From: an uncultured Clostridia bacterium
GTDB taxonomy: Bacteria; Bacillota; Clostridia; Oscillospirales; Acutalibacteraceae
NCBI GenBank assembly: GCA_944384835.1
Contig: CALWUU010000002.1
Span: 1 to 64,000, forward strand
Direction of reading: 5' to 3'
Length of the DNA stretch: 64,000 nucleotides
The position numbers and the translations under genes are program-made. The first letter of the stretch is position 1; every line of letters starts with the position of its first letter. Shown piece by piece: positions 44,736 through 54,348 of the stretch. The notes under the pieces were generated by a model, which worked only from the letters and a program-made list of their open reading frames with translations, ran no database searches and was not told the origin of the DNA.

Positions 44736-45701
44736 TTGTCTCAGTTTACAATTTCATTATCTAAAATCATGAAAGAGCTTTCTTTGGAAACCATTTATAT
44801 GCCTTCCGATCCGGACGAATTATTGGTATGTTCTCCGGATGTAAATCGTCCCGGATTAGAATTGCACGGTTTTTTTACTCATTTTGAGAAAGACCGTATT
44901 CTTATCATAGGCAATGCGGAATCCGCTTATTTGGAAGAAGAATGCGACCATGAAAAACGCATTGAAGTATTGGAGTCCTTGCTGTCGAAGCAGCCGCCTG
45001 CAGTGATATTCTGCCGCAGCTTACAGCCTGTGAAAGAATTTATCACCATTGCAAAAAAATATAAAGTACCGTTATTGAGTTCCGATGAAATGACATGCGT
45101 ATTGCTGGCGGCTCTTATTTCCTTTTTAAATGTACAACTGGCTCCTCGTGTAACCAGACACGGCGTATTGGTTGAAGTATATGGTGAGGGAATTTTAATT
45201 GTAGGAGACAGCGGCGTAGGAAAAAGTGAAACGGCAATTGAGTTAATCAAGCGCGGACATCGTTTAATTGCAGATGACGCAGTTGAGATTCGCCGTGTTT
45301 CCGCAAAAACATTGGTTGGTTCTTCTCCCAAAAATATTCGCCACTTTATTGAACTGCGCGGCATTGGAATTGTCAATGCACGGCGCCTGTTTGGTATGGG
45401 AGCAATTAAAACAACAGAAAAGATTGACTTTATCATCAATTTGGAAGTATGGGATGATAAAAGCGAATATGACCGTATGGGTATTGACAAAGAGTATACT
45501 GAAATTTTGGATATCAAAGTACCTGTTATGACCATTCCTGTTCGTCAAGGACGAAATCTTGCTGTTATTATAGAAGTAGCTGCTATGAACAACCGCGAAA
45601 AAACAATGGGATATAACGCGGCAAAAGACCTTATGGAACATATGGGAATGGATCCTGATATTATGCAGCCGCAAGAAAAGAAGATAGATTTAGAAATTTA
45701 A
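44736..45701 (+). CDS. hprK: HPr kinase/phosphorylase
   Basis: 321 residues, the usual length. Walker A is GDSGVGKSE (from residue 157) and the family signature ELRGIGIVNARRLFG follows. It phosphorylates HPr on Ser46 and so controls carbon catabolite repression and sugar uptake. TTG start with GCAGGTG upstream. It heads the hprK-murB-rapZ-whiA-dnaE-pfkA cluster. Confidence 0.96.
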   Translation: MSQFTISLSKIMKELSLETIYMPSDPDELLVCSPDVNRPGLELHGFFTHFEKDRILIIGNAESAYLEEECDHEKRIEVLESLLSKQPPAVIFCRSLQPVKEFITIAKKYKVPLLSSDEMTCVLLAALISFLNVQLAPRVTRHGVLVEVYGEGILIVGDSGVGKSETAIELIKRGHRLIADDAVEIRRVSAKTLVGSSPKNIRHFIELRGIGIVNARRLFGMGAIKTTEKIDFIINLEVWDDKSEYDRMGIDKEYTEILDIKVPVMTIPVRQGRNLAVIIEVAAMNNREKTMGYNAAKDLMEHMGMDPDIMQPQEKKIDLEI

Positions 45702-45724
45702 TTTTTGGTACAATGGAGGCGCCT

Positions 45725-46636
45725 ATGAGTCAACTGGAAAAACTGGAACAACTTGCAATTTCATTACACTGCGATGTACGCAATCAAGAATCCATGCGTA
45801 AGCATACTACGTTTAAAATAGGCGGACCGGCCGATTTATTTATTGTGGTAAATGATGTGCAGGCGCTGCAATCTGTATATACAGCTGCTAAAGAATTGAG
45901 CGTTCCTTGTATGGTAATAGGAAAAGGTTCCAATCTGCTTGTAAAAGACAGTGGTATCAGGGGTGCAGTGATTCAGCTGGGAGGCACATTTTTTGATATT
46001 GCGTTAACAGAAAACAATGTCCTGAAGGCAGGCGCCGGCGCCTCTTTGGCAACGGTTTGCGGATATGCATTGCAGCAATCCTTGACAGGTCTGGAATTTG
46101 CATGGGGAATTCCCGGCTCCATTGGCGGTGCAGCATTTATGAATGCCGGAGCATACGGTGAAGAAATGAAGGATGTAGTACTGCGCTGTACGCATATGAA
46201 TCCTGACGGCACAATTGAAACCTATACTGCAGATCAATTGGATTTCGGTTATAGGCACAGTGTTTATCAAAAGTCCCATGCAATTGTATTATCTGTTGCT
46301 TTTCAATTGAAAAAAGGAGATAAACAGGAAATCAAAGCCAAGATGGATGATTTAATGGGAAGACGAAAAGATAAGCAGCCTTTGGAATTCCCCAGTGCGG
46401 GAAGTGTGTTTAAACGTCCGGTAGGATATTTTGCGGGTACCATGATTGAGCAATGCGGTTTAAAAGGCAAAACAATTGGAGGAGCAATGGTCAGCCCCAA
46501 ACATGCAGGTTTTATAGTCAATACGGGCGATGCAACCTGCCAAGATGTTTTGGATTTGATTTCATTGATTCAGGATACCGTAAAAGAAAAAACAGGTGTT
46601 ATGTTGGAATGTGAAATCCGTGCCATAGGCGGATAA
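45725..46636 (+). CDS. murB: UDP-N-acetylenolpyruvoylglucosamine reductase
   Basis: 303 residues, type II MurB. FAD-binding motifs FKIGGPADLF, GKGSNLLVKDSGIRG and SIGGAAFMNAGAYG are present, with YRHSVYQ and the catalytic region SAGSVFKRP. It reduces UDP-GlcNAc-enolpyruvate to UDP-MurNAc with NADPH in peptidoglycan synthesis. The ATG at 45725 is chosen because TGGAGG precedes it, although an in-frame ATG at 45713 exists. Confidence 0.96.
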   Translation: MSQLEKLEQLAISLHCDVRNQESMRKHTTFKIGGPADLFIVVNDVQALQSVYTAAKELSVPCMVIGKGSNLLVKDSGIRGAVIQLGGTFFDIALTENNVLKAGAGASLATVCGYALQQSLTGLEFAWGIPGSIGGAAFMNAGAYGEEMKDVVLRCTHMNPDGTIETYTADQLDFGYRHSVYQKSHAIVLSVAFQLKKGDKQEIKAKMDDLMGRRKDKQPLEFPSAGSVFKRPVGYFAGTMIEQCGLKGKTIGGAMVSPKHAGFIVNTGDATCQDVLDLISLIQDTVKEKTGVMLECEIRAIGG

Positions 46637-46691
46637 TGCAGATTAGCATAAAAAGATTGAGAATGGAAATTTTAACGGAAAGGATGGGAAA

Positions 46692-47549
46692 ATGGAATTT
46701 TTAATTGTAACGGGATTATCCGGAGCCGGAAAATCAGTTACCATTAACGCTTTGGAAGACATCGGTTTTTACTGTGTGGATAATATTCCGTCAAAGCTTG
46801 TGGTTACCTTTTATGATTTGTGTGAACGCGCCAAAGAAGATTTCTCACGTGTTGCGGTTGTGACAGATATTCGAGGCGGAGCGCGTTCTGACAAATTCTT
46901 CGAATTTTTAGATATATTTAAAGAAAGAAAAGTACCATATAAAATTTTATTTTTAGATGCAGGCGATATTGTGCTGGTTCATCGGTATAAAGAAACAAGG
47001 CGCAGACATCCGCTGTCTGAAGCGGCGTCCGGTTCTTTGGAGCAAGCAGTGAAAATGGAACGGGAAATGTTAAGGCCAATGCGTGAAGCTGCGGACTATA
47101 TTATAGATACTTCCTATTTAGCGCCTTCACAGTTAAAACAGCGTTTGTCCAATTTATTTCTGGGTAATGTTTCGGATGCGCTTACCATTCAGATTATGTC
47201 GTTTGGCTTTAAAAACGGAATTCCCACAGAGGCGGACATGATGTTTGATGTACGCTGTCTTCCTAATCCGTTTTACGTACCTGAACTGAAAAAATTAACG
47301 GGATTGGATGAGCCTGTAAAAGAATATGTGATGAAGTGGGACGAGACCCAAGGATTTATTACACGATTTTTGGATCTCATTGATTATATGATTCCTCTGT
47401 TTTGCAATGAAGGAAAAAGTCAGTTGGTAATTGCAATTGGATGTACAGGAGGACAGCATCGTTCCGTTACCATTGTAGAATTGTTATATAAGCATTTAAT
47501 TGCGCAGAACAAACGAGCAAGCGTGAATCACAGAGATATTAAACGATAA
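46692..47549 (+). CDS. rapZ: RapZ/YvcJ nucleotide-binding protein
   Basis: 285 residues. It has Walker A GLSGAGKSV at the N-terminus and the C-terminal signature GCTGGQHRSV. In E. coli RapZ is an RNase E adaptor that senses glucosamine-6-phosphate; in Firmicutes (YvcJ) the role is less clear. It is normally followed by YvcK and WhiA; here the YvcK gene is missing and whiA follows directly after 14 bases. Confidence 0.94.
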   Translation: MEFLIVTGLSGAGKSVTINALEDIGFYCVDNIPSKLVVTFYDLCERAKEDFSRVAVVTDIRGGARSDKFFEFLDIFKERKVPYKILFLDAGDIVLVHRYKETRRRHPLSEAASGSLEQAVKMEREMLRPMREAADYIIDTSYLAPSQLKQRLSNLFLGNVSDALTIQIMSFGFKNGIPTEADMMFDVRCLPNPFYVPELKKLTGLDEPVKEYVMKWDETQGFITRFLDLIDYMIPLFCNEGKSQLVIAIGCTGGQHRSVTIVELLYKHLIAQNKRASVNHRDIKR

Positions 47550-47563
47550 GGGGAACAGAAGTT

Positions 47564-48493
47564 ATGTCATTTGCAGCAGATACAAAATGTGAGCTTTGTA
47601 AACAAGTTTGTCTGTATAACTGCTGCGCCAAGGCAGAATGTTACGGTATTCTGTTATTTGCCAAGCAGTTTTCACTCAGAAATATTGCTTTCAGCACAGA
47701 ACACAGAGAAACTGCTTTGCGTTTGGCAGATTTGATTGCCGAACAGACACAGGCGGTGGTAGATATCTCTGCAAAAATGACAAGGCGAAACGGACACCCC
47801 GTTACCAGTGTTGTAACCGTTCCTGATGAAGCTCAAAGACTGCGGATACTGCAGTATTTTGGACATACTGGAAAAGAGGTCACGCTGAGAATCAATCATG
47901 ATATCATAAACCGGGAATGCTGTACGGCTGCATTTTTACGAGGAGTTTTTCTATCCTGCGGCACTATAACCAATCCTGAGAAAGAATATCATTTGGAATT
48001 CGTAGTCCCCTACATGAATTTAGCAAAAGATTTACAGGCTTTACTTTCCGATATTCAGGAGCTGGCATTACAGCCGGCTGTTACCAATCGAAAAGGCAGT
48101 TTTGTGGTATATATCAAAGGAAGTGAAGGAATTGAAAATTTACTTACTTTTATGGGTGCCACCAATGCTTCCATGAATTTCATGCAGGTGAAAATGTTCA
48201 AAGAAGTCCGTAATCAAGTAAATAGAAAAACCAATTTTGAAACAGCTAATATTGGGAAAACTGTTTCCGCTTCCGCAAAACAAATTGCGGCCATCGAAAC
48301 AATTATACACTCTGTGGGTTTACAGCAACTGCCTGCGGATTTACAAGAGCTTGCTTCCCTGCGTTACGAAAATCCGGAAATGTCGCTGAGGGAATTGGGC
48401 GAATATCTTTCGGAGCCAATCAGCCGCTCCGGTATTAATCATCGTTTAAAACGGATTATGGCATTTGCTGAATCAATTGGAAAAAAGGATTAG
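47564..48493 (+). CDS. whiA: DNA-binding protein WhiA
   Basis: 309 residues. The N-terminal LAGLIDADG-homing-endonuclease-like domain and the C-terminal helix-turn-helix (LRELGEYLSEPISRSGINHR) are both visible. WhiA is a sporulation regulator in actinobacteria and affects cell division and chromosome organisation in Firmicutes. AAGGGGAACAG lies before the ATG. Confidence 0.95.
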   Translation: MSFAADTKCELCKQVCLYNCCAKAECYGILLFAKQFSLRNIAFSTEHRETALRLADLIAEQTQAVVDISAKMTRRNGHPVTSVVTVPDEAQRLRILQYFGHTGKEVTLRINHDIINRECCTAAFLRGVFLSCGTITNPEKEYHLEFVVPYMNLAKDLQALLSDIQELALQPAVTNRKGSFVVYIKGSEGIENLLTFMGATNASMNFMQVKMFKEVRNQVNRKTNFETANIGKTVSASAKQIAAIETIIHSVGLQQLPADLQELASLRYENPEMSLRELGEYLSEPISRSGINHRLKRIMAFAESIGKKD

Positions 48494-48541
48494 GCTCATA
48501 CCTATTTATCACATTTTGCAGGTGTTGAAAAGGAGGAGGCA

Positions 48542-51500
48542 ATGTCAGGTTTTGTACATTTGCATTTACATACGGAATATAGTTTGCTGGACGGAGCATG
48601 CCGTATCAATGCTTTAATGGAACATTTAAAAGAAATTGGACAAACAGCAGTTGCCATTACTGACCATGGCGTTATGTATGGCGTGATTGATTTTTACCGT
48701 GCTGCAAAAAAACATGGAATTAAACCTATTATTGGCTGTGAAGTGTATGTTGCTCCTCGGACACGTTTTGATAAAGTGCATGAATTGGATAGTGAACAGC
48801 ATCATTTGATACTGCTGTGTAAAAATAACAAAGGTTATGAAAACTTAACTGCACTGGTGTCTCAGGCATGGACAGAAGGATTTTATGGCAAACCTCGTGT
48901 TGATTTGGATTTACTGGACAAACACAGTGAAGGTTTGATTGCTTCCTCAGCGTGTCTGGCAGGCGCTATCCCGAGAGCTTGCCGACGCGGCGATTATGAA
49001 GAAGCAAAACGAATTGCGTTACTGTACAATGATATTTTTGGACAAGGCAATTTTTATATTGAACTGCAAGATCATGGAATTGAAGCCCAGAGAGAAATCA
49101 ATCCTATGTTAATCCGTATTTCAGAAGAGACAGGCATTCCGTTGATAGTCACCAATGACAGCCATTATATCAAAAAAGAAGACAGTCAAATGCATCATAT
49201 TTTAATGTGCATTCAAACAAACCATACGGTAGAAGATGACGACCGTATGGAATTTGCTTCCGACGAGTTTTATGTAAAAACGGAAGAAGAAATGCGGGCA
49301 TTATTTCCGGAACATCCTGAAGCATTTGACAATACAGTAAAAATTGCGGAACAATGCAATGTGGAGTTTGAATTCGGCAAAACAAAGCTGCCGAATTATG
49401 ATACGCCAAACGGTCAGGACAATGTGGAATACTTCCGCACCAAATGTTATGAAGGACTGTACCGCCATTATGGGGAACAACCGGATCCTTCGTTGGTAGA
49501 GCGTTTGGAATTTGAATTGAATACCATTATTAAAATGGGTTATGTCAATTACTATTTGATTGTATTTGACTTTATTGAGTATGCAAAATCCGTCAATATT
49601 CCTGTAGGGCCGGGCCGAGGTTCCGGCGCGGGAAGTCTGGCTGCTTATTGTCTGGGCATTACGGGCATTGACCCTATTCGTTACAATTTGCTGTTTGAGC
49701 GTTTTTTAAATCCGGAACGTATCAGTATGCCGGACTTTGATATTGATTTCAGCGACGAACGCAGACAAGAAATGATAGATTATGTTGTACGCCGCTACGG
49801 TGAGGATCATGTGGCTCAAATTATTACGTTTGGCACAATGGCCGCCCGCGGCTCTATTCGAGATGTTGGCAGGGCTATGGCAATTCCTTATGCAAAAGTG
49901 GATTCCGTTGCCAAATTGGTTCCCATGGAATTGAACATTACGTTAGATCGCGCTTTATCTGTTTCTCACGATTTAAAAAGTTTATATGATTCGGATCCGC
50001 AGGTAAAAGAATTGATTGACATGGCAAAAAAATTGGAGGGTATGCCCAGGAATGCTTCCACTCATGCGGCAGGCGTTGTGATTACTGATCAGCCGGTTTA
50101 TCAATATGTACCCCTTGCCAAAAATAACGATGCGGTTGTAACCCAGTTTACCATGACTACTCTGGAAGAACTGGGACTCCTTAAAATGGATTTTTTGGGA
50201 TTGCGCAATTTATCTATTATTCAAAATGCGGAACTGCAAATCAGAAAACAGAAACCTGATTTTTCTATCCAAGAGATTCCAATGGACGATAAAAAAACAT
50301 TTGCAATGATTGCTTCCGGCGCAACAGAAGGCGTGTTTCAATTTGAATCGGCAGGTATGAAAAGTATGATTGTCCAATTAAAGCCTTCCAGCATTGAAGA
50401 TTTAATTGCAGTCATCTCTCTTTATCGTCCGGGACCGATGGATTCTATTCCCAAATATATAGAAAACAGGCACAATCCATCTAAAATAAGATATAAGCAT
50501 CCGCTTTTGAAAGATATTTTAGATGTTACGTATGGGTGTATTGTATATCAAGAGCAGGTAATGCAGATTTTCCGTACCTTGGCAGGCTATTCTCTTGGCA
50601 GAGCAGACATTGTACGCCGCGCTATGTCAAAGAAAAAAGCAGATGTCATGGAGAAAGAACGTAAAATCTTTATCTATGGTTTGCAAAAGGAAGACGGTAC
50701 CTGGGAAGTAGAAGGCTGTATCAATCGTGGTGTAGATGAGCAAACTGCTGTCTCTATTTTTCATGAGATGGAGAGCTTTGCTTCGTATGCTTTTAATAAA
50801 TCTCATGCCGCTGCTTATGCGGTGCTGTCCTATCAGACTGCTTGGCTGAAATGTCATTATCCAAAAGAATATATGGCGGCTTTGCTTACCAGCGTACTGG
50901 ATAATGCCAATAAAGTTGCTATTTATAATGCGGAATGTAACCGCTTAGGCATTCGCGTATTGCCGCCCCATGTAAACGCCAGTGAAACCAGATTTACAGC
51001 TGTGGGAAACGACATTCGTTTTGGTTTGCTGGCAGTAAAAAATTTAGGCCGTGGATTTATTGACCGTATGATACAAGAACGCGCAAGAGAAGGTAAGTTT
51101 ACCAGCTTTTACTCCTTCTGCAAACGGATGTACGGACAAGATTTAAACCGACGTGCATTGGAAAGCTTAATTAAGTGTGGTGCTTTGGATGATTTAGGAT
51201 GTAATCGCAGACAAATGCTGGCTTCCGTTGCAATTGTCTTGGATATGCTGGAAGCGGATAAAAGGAAAAATGTAGAGGGACAAATTGGCTTTTTCGATGT
51301 AATGCAAACAGAGGGGCCTTCCGTAGAAGCGTTTGTGCCGGAACCAATGCCTGACATCAGTCAAAACGAAAAGCTGATTATGGAAAAAGAAGTAACAGGT
51401 ATGTATTTGTCAGGGCATCCAATGTCAGAATATTTACCGGTTTACGATAAAATAGGGGCTTGTAAAATAGGCGACATTTTGGAAGATATACGGGAGCAAA

Positions 51501-52036
51501 CAGGTATGTACCATGACGGAGATACCGTTACCTTACTTGGTGTATTAACTTCGGTCAAAACAAAAATCACCAAAAACAACAGTACCATGGCATTCGTTAT
51601 GCTGGAAGATATTTATGGTTCTATGGAATTGTTAATATTCCCAAAAGTCCTGACGCAATATGCTCATCTGATTACAGAAGGAACGATCGTTCGTGTGGTT
51701 GGAAGATTAAGCACTTCAGAAGAACAGGATACCAAATTAATTTGTGAGGCTGTGTTTGAAGCTCCTGATAAAAACGGCGAAATTGCACAGACATCAAAGG
51801 AGAGAAAGAATCCTCCAGGTTTATATTTGAAGGTAAACAGCAAAGAGGATGCAGCATATAAAAAAGCGATGCAATATATTGCAATATTTGATGGTACTAT
51901 GCCTTTGCATATTTATTTTAAAGATGAGAAAAAGTTATTTCATGCTCCTGTATCCCAGCGCGTAGATGTGAACCAGCCTTTGGTCAATGCGCTGGAAGAT
52001 GTTCTGGGCGAAGAAAACATTGCTGTGGTAAAGTAA
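48542..52036 (+). CDS. dnaE: DNA polymerase III alpha subunit (DnaE)
   Basis: 1164 residues. The N-terminal PHP domain starts HLHLHTEYSLLDGA; the polymerase palm has the catalytic acids in MPDFDIDFSDERR, with GPGRGSGAGSLAAYCLGI before it. A helix-hairpin-helix region and C-terminal OB fold (around VTLLGVLTSVKTKITK) follow. It is the DnaE type, the replicative or lagging-strand polymerase depending on whether PolC is present elsewhere. AAAGGAGGAGG is a strong ribosome site. Confidence 0.97.
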   Translation: MSGFVHLHLHTEYSLLDGACRINALMEHLKEIGQTAVAITDHGVMYGVIDFYRAAKKHGIKPIIGCEVYVAPRTRFDKVHELDSEQHHLILLCKNNKGYENLTALVSQAWTEGFYGKPRVDLDLLDKHSEGLIASSACLAGAIPRACRRGDYEEAKRIALLYNDIFGQGNFYIELQDHGIEAQREINPMLIRISEETGIPLIVTNDSHYIKKEDSQMHHILMCIQTNHTVEDDDRMEFASDEFYVKTEEEMRALFPEHPEAFDNTVKIAEQCNVEFEFGKTKLPNYDTPNGQDNVEYFRTKCYEGLYRHYGEQPDPSLVERLEFELNTIIKMGYVNYYLIVFDFIEYAKSVNIPVGPGRGSGAGSLAAYCLGITGIDPIRYNLLFERFLNPERISMPDFDIDFSDERRQEMIDYVVRRYGEDHVAQIITFGTMAARGSIRDVGRAMAIPYAKVDSVAKLVPMELNITLDRALSVSHDLKSLYDSDPQVKELIDMAKKLEGMPRNASTHAAGVVITDQPVYQYVPLAKNNDAVVTQFTMTTLEELGLLKMDFLGLRNLSIIQNAELQIRKQKPDFSIQEIPMDDKKTFAMIASGATEGVFQFESAGMKSMIVQLKPSSIEDLIAVISLYRPGPMDSIPKYIENRHNPSKIRYKHPLLKDILDVTYGCIVYQEQVMQIFRTLAGYSLGRADIVRRAMSKKKADVMEKERKIFIYGLQKEDGTWEVEGCINRGVDEQTAVSIFHEMESFASYAFNKSHAAAYAVLSYQTAWLKCHYPKEYMAALLTSVLDNANKVAIYNAECNRLGIRVLPPHVNASETRFTAVGNDIRFGLLAVKNLGRGFIDRMIQERAREGKFTSFYSFCKRMYGQDLNRRALESLIKCGALDDLGCNRRQMLASVAIVLDMLEADKRKNVEGQIGFFDVMQTEGPSVEAFVPEPMPDISQNEKLIMEKEVTGMYLSGHPMSEYLPVYDKIGACKIGDILEDIREQTGMYHDGDTVTLLGVLTSVKTKITKNNSTMAFVMLEDIYGSMELLIFPKVLTQYAHLITEGTIVRVVGRLSTSEEQDTKLICEAVFEAPDKNGEIAQTSKERKNPPGLYLKVNSKEDAAYKKAMQYIAIFDGTMPLHIYFKDEKKLFHAPVSQRVDVNQPLVNALEDVLGEENIAVVK

Positions 52037-52090
52037 TCGTTCAGTTCATACGATATATATCAGACAGCAGACAGTAAAGGGTGAATGATT

Positions 52091-53059
52091 ATGGAACAAA
52101 AAACCATTGCAGTGCTGACCAGCGGGGGAGATGCACCGGGTATGAATGCAGCAGTACGTGCTGTTGTGCGTACTGCCATTGCAAATGATATGCGTGTGCT
52201 GGGAGTGCGCCGTGGGTATGATGGGCTGATTCATGGCGACATGATTCCCATGAATTTGAGAAGTGTTTCGGATATTATTCAAAATGGAGGAACTGTTTTG
52301 TTCACTGCAAGAAGCCCTGCTTTTATGACGGAAGAAGGACAAAAACAAGCAGTGAATACTTGCAAGAAGTTTCATATTAACGGAGTGGTTGTCATTGGCG
52401 GAGACGGTTCTTTCCGCGGCGCAAAAGCTTTATGCGAAAAAGGTATACCTTGTGTGGCGGTTCCCGGAACCATAGACAATGATATTGCTTGTACAGATTA
52501 TACCATTGGATTTGACACAGCTATGAATACAGCTGTTGAAATGGTGGATCGGTTACGTGATACAACGGAGTCACACAATCGCTGCAGTGTTGTCGAAGTC
52601 ATGGGAAGAAGATGCGGTGATATTGCCTTAGAAACAGGTATTGCGGTTGGCGCAACCTGCATTTTAGTTCCCGAGATTGCTTACAATTTTGAACGTGATA
52701 TTCTGAATAGAATGGAATTTACCAGTAAAACAGGAAAACATCACTTTATTGTGGTAGTTGCAGAAGGTGTAGGTCATGTGTCTGACATTGCAAAACAAAT
52801 AGAAGCGCGTACAGGAATTGAAACACGTCCTACCGTATTGGGACATGTGCAGAGAGGCGGCTCACCTTCTGTGCGGGATCGTGTGGTGGCAAGTCAGATG
52901 GGTTATCATGCTGTAACATTGCTCAAAGCAGGGATGTCGGGCAGAGTGGTTGCAATGAAAGATGAAAAAATAATTGACTTAGATATGGTGCAGGCACTGG
53001 AAATGAAACGTCCGTTTGACGACGAATTGTATCGGATTGCAATGACAATTTCCATTTGA
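52091..53059 (+). CDS. pfkA: ATP-dependent 6-phosphofructokinase
   Basis: 322 residues, bacterial PfkA type. Motifs: TSGGDAPGMNAAVRAVVR, GGDGSFRGA, GTIDNDI (catalytic Asp) and GHVQRGGSPS. It commits fructose-6-phosphate to glycolysis. ATG at 52091 rather than 52085 because AAAGGGTG is 7 bases upstream of the former. It completes the hprK-to-pfkA cluster and is followed by a strong terminator. Confidence 0.97.
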   Translation: MEQKTIAVLTSGGDAPGMNAAVRAVVRTAIANDMRVLGVRRGYDGLIHGDMIPMNLRSVSDIIQNGGTVLFTARSPAFMTEEGQKQAVNTCKKFHINGVVVIGGDGSFRGAKALCEKGIPCVAVPGTIDNDIACTDYTIGFDTAMNTAVEMVDRLRDTTESHNRCSVVEVMGRRCGDIALETGIAVGATCILVPEIAYNFERDILNRMEFTSKTGKHHFIVVVAEGVGHVSDIAKQIEARTGIETRPTVLGHVQRGGSPSVRDRVVASQMGYHAVTLLKAGMSGRVVAMKDEKIIDLDMVQALEMKRPFDDELYRIAMTISI

Positions 53060-53109
53060 TTTTGCTTTTTTCTAAATATCAGCATCGGTATATTTTCAAT
53101 GATTTAGCC

Positions 53110-53152
53110 AAAACTCTTAGTAAAGTATTATTTTACTAAGAGTTTTTTCTTT
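53110..53152 (+). terminator. Terminator after pfkA
   Basis: AAAACTCTTAGTAAA and TTTACTAAGAGTTTT, a perfect 15-bp stem, then TTCTTTT. Confidence 0.92.
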
Positions 53153-53170
53153 TGCAAAGGAGGTATGCAG

Positions 53171-54151
53171 TTGGCATATATTCTGTTAATCATTGGCTTT
53201 GTATTTTTGGTAAAAGGAGCAGATTTCTTTGTAAGCGGAAGTTCTTCCATAGCTCGTTTTTTTAAAATTCCCAGTTTTATTATTGGACTGACGATTGTTG
53301 CCTTCGGAACAAGTGCTCCTGAAGCAGCAGTCAGCATCACAGCGGCATTTAAAGGTCAAAATGATATCGCCTTGGGCAATGTTGTCGGCTCAAATTTGTT
53401 TAATTTGCTTGCAGTGATTGGTATTTGTGCTTTCATCAAACCAATAGGCGTGAAAACATCTATTTTAGCAAAAGAATTTCCTTTTTCCATTTTAGCTGCG
53501 GTTGCACTGCTGTTAATGGGATTGGATGTGTTTTTTGGCGGAGAGAATTTTAATATCCTGTCTCGAAATGAAGCTTGGGTTTTAATTTTATTTTTCTGCA
53601 TTTTTGTATTTATGCTGGTTACTTCTGCGTTATCCGCTAGAAAATCAGGAGAAATTACAGATTTTTCGGATGAAGCGCAGTCTGAAGAACAGCTCCGGAA
53701 AAAGCAGCCCCTTTGGAAAAGCATTTTACTTGCAGCAGTCGGTTTGGCAGGGATTATTGGAGGAGGACAGCTGGTTGTAAATTCTGCAAGAGAAATTGCA
53801 CTTTCTTTTGGTATCAGTGAAAGTTTGATTGGGTTGACGATTGTTGCAATTGGAACTTCTCTGCCTGAATTGGTCACCAGTATTGTTGCTGCCATAAAAG
53901 GGGAAAGTGATATGGCGATTGGCAATGTAGTAGGTTCTAATATTTTCAATATTTTATTTGTATTAGCCATGTCTGCCGCTATTCATCCAATCTCATTTGA
54001 CCTAAACGCATTGATTGATTTGGGAATTTTAATTGCGGTTTCTTTGCTTACTTATATATTTGCAATTGCCAAAAAAGGAATCAATCGCATAGAAGGCAGT
54101 ATTTTAATTGCGCTATATATCGGGTATATGGTTTATATCATATTGAGATAA
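53171..54151 (+). CDS. Calcium/sodium antiporter (CaCA family, YrbG-like)
   Basis: 326 residues with about ten membrane spans. The two inverted alpha-repeats are clear: GLTIVAFGTSAPEAAVS with GNVVGSNLFNLL, and GLTIVAIGTSLPELVTS with GNVVGSNIFNIL. It exchanges Na+ (or H+) for Ca2+. The ATG at 53165 is only 1 base after AGGAGG; TTG at 53171 has correct spacing and is preferred. A charged loop (about residues 160-180) separates the halves. Confidence 0.9.
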   Translation: MAYILLIIGFVFLVKGADFFVSGSSSIARFFKIPSFIIGLTIVAFGTSAPEAAVSITAAFKGQNDIALGNVVGSNLFNLLAVIGICAFIKPIGVKTSILAKEFPFSILAAVALLLMGLDVFFGGENFNILSRNEAWVLILFFCIFVFMLVTSALSARKSGEITDFSDEAQSEEQLRKKQPLWKSILLAAVGLAGIIGGGQLVVNSAREIALSFGISESLIGLTIVAIGTSLPELVTSIVAAIKGESDMAIGNVVGSNIFNILFVLAMSAAIHPISFDLNALIDLGILIAVSLLTYIFAIAKKGINRIEGSILIALYIGYMVYIILR

Positions 54152-54220
54152 TGATTCGCGTTATTTGATTCGTTTTATTTTGTAATACCAAAAGATAAAA
54201 ATAAGCGATGAGAACGCAGC

Positions 54221-54256
54221 ATATCCATGTTTCGAATATCATGGATATTTTCTTTT
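54221..54256 (+). terminator. Terminator after the antiporter gene
   Basis: ATATCCATG and CATGGATAT flank a 10-base loop and are followed by TTTCTTTT. A further small hairpin (ACTTATTT/AAATAAGT) lies near 54281-54301. Confidence 0.75.
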
Positions 54257-54348
54257 AAGAAGTAGATTTTATAGGCATAAAACTTATTTTTTGAAATAAG
54301 TATAAAATACTTGGATGATGTGTATGGTTTGTGATGGAGGGAAGATAT

